Of a DNA stretch of 41,619 nt, positions 41,431 to 41,619 are shown in pieces (position 1 is the stretch's first letter; every line of letters starts with the position of its first letter). The DNA is taken from the NCBI GenBank assembly GCA_964607755.1, contig CAZSMC010000038.1:1-41619 (forward strand), in the 5' to 3' direction. The stretch is from CAZSMC01 sp964607755 (GTDB lineage: Bacteria > Zhuqueibacterota > Zhuqueibacteria > Residuimicrobiales > Krinioviventaceae). The position numbers and the translations under genes were made by a program. The notes beneath the pieces are model-generated. The model was not told the DNA's origin. It did not search any database and worked only from the letters and a program-made list of their open reading frames with translations.

Positions 41431-41619
41431 TCAGCTCAAAATATCACTTTCTAAAGCTCCATTCATTGCCATTTGTGTGGATTGACGGATGAACAATTCT
41501 GTATCCAATATTTTTTCTTGCGGCTCTGAGTTATTTTGCTCTATTTCTTTTATAATAATCTGAGCGGCATTTTTGCCGATCAGGTGCGGTGATTGCTTGA
41601 CAGTGGTTAAGGGAGGATC
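41431..41619 (-). CDS. LacI-family transcriptional regulator, C-terminal end (partial)
   Basis: Only the last 62 residues are inside the window; the gene continues past the right edge. DPPLTTVKQSPHLIGKNAAQ, followed by ILDTELFIRQST, is the typical C-terminal segment of the sugar-binding domain in LacI/GalR repressors, where PLTTV and the LxxRxST-like end are conserved. The DNA-binding domain is not visible. It is the first gene upstream of the fucose cluster and on the same strand, so it probably senses L-fucose or a pathway intermediate and represses the cluster. Confidence 0.82.
   Translation of the reverse strand, partial: DPPLTTVKQSPHLIGKNAAQIIIKEIEQNNSEPQEKILDTELFIRQSTQMAMNGALESDILS

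Overview
The window (about 41.6 kb, GC in the mid-40s by eye) looks like chromosome of a Gram-negative heterotroph from the FCB superphylum. The markers are two TonB-dependent receptors with carboxypeptidase-regulatory-like N-domains, a DUF4249 lipoprotein, a PorV/UPF0164 outer-membrane protein and a very large exported protein with a C-terminal type IX-like (FlgD/Por-tail) sorting domain. Several genes carry strong AGGAG-type ribosome sites, and no SusD homologue is present. That argues mildly against a typical Bacteroidota genome and fits lineages such as KSB1 or Calditrichota; this is inference.

Left part (1-6.2 kb): two type I (formylglycine, CxPxR) sulfatases with twin-arginine signals flank a tRNA-Gly(GCC), a parvulin-like lipoprotein and a gluconate-5-dehydrogenase-like SDR. 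An IS630 transposase remnant follows. From 6.2 to 10.4 kb is a minus-strand operon: CBM9-like lipoprotein, TonB receptor, DUF4249 lipoprotein, terminator. A transposase with a frame-broken N-terminus (10.8-12.5 kb) and a decayed stretch separate it from a heavy-metal (probably Cu/Ag) CusCBA-type RND efflux operon (13.1-21 kb). That operon begins with a 98-residue membrane protein and ends with a PII-like gene. A sodium:solute symporter and tRNA-Arg(UCU) follow.

The stretch 23.4-27.5 kb is accessory DNA: a HigBA toxin-antitoxin pair, a gene-poor hairpin-bearing block, and a clostripain-like lipoprotein gene broken by a frameshift in an A7 tract and cut off by a 118-bp inverted-repeat (MITE-like) element. 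A stand-alone recombinase core-binding-domain protein lies beside that element.

Right part (27.5-41.6 kb): one minus-strand catabolic cluster, read from a LacI-type regulator (partial at the window edge): TonB receptor, 1184-residue surface protein, PorV-like protein, aldo/keto reductase (probable L-fucose dehydrogenase), amidohydrolase (probable L-fuconolactonase), zinc alcohol dehydrogenase, fucose permease and GH29 alpha-L-fucosidase. This reads as a pathway for taking fucose off a polymer and oxidising it without phosphorylation. With the sulfatases elsewhere in the window, a fucose-rich, perhaps sulfated glycan is a reasonable but unproven substrate. L-fuconate dehydratase and the later steps are not in the window.

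Most intergenic stretches gave no promoter that can be supported; no CRISPR array, rRNA, replication origin or recognisable riboswitch was seen.
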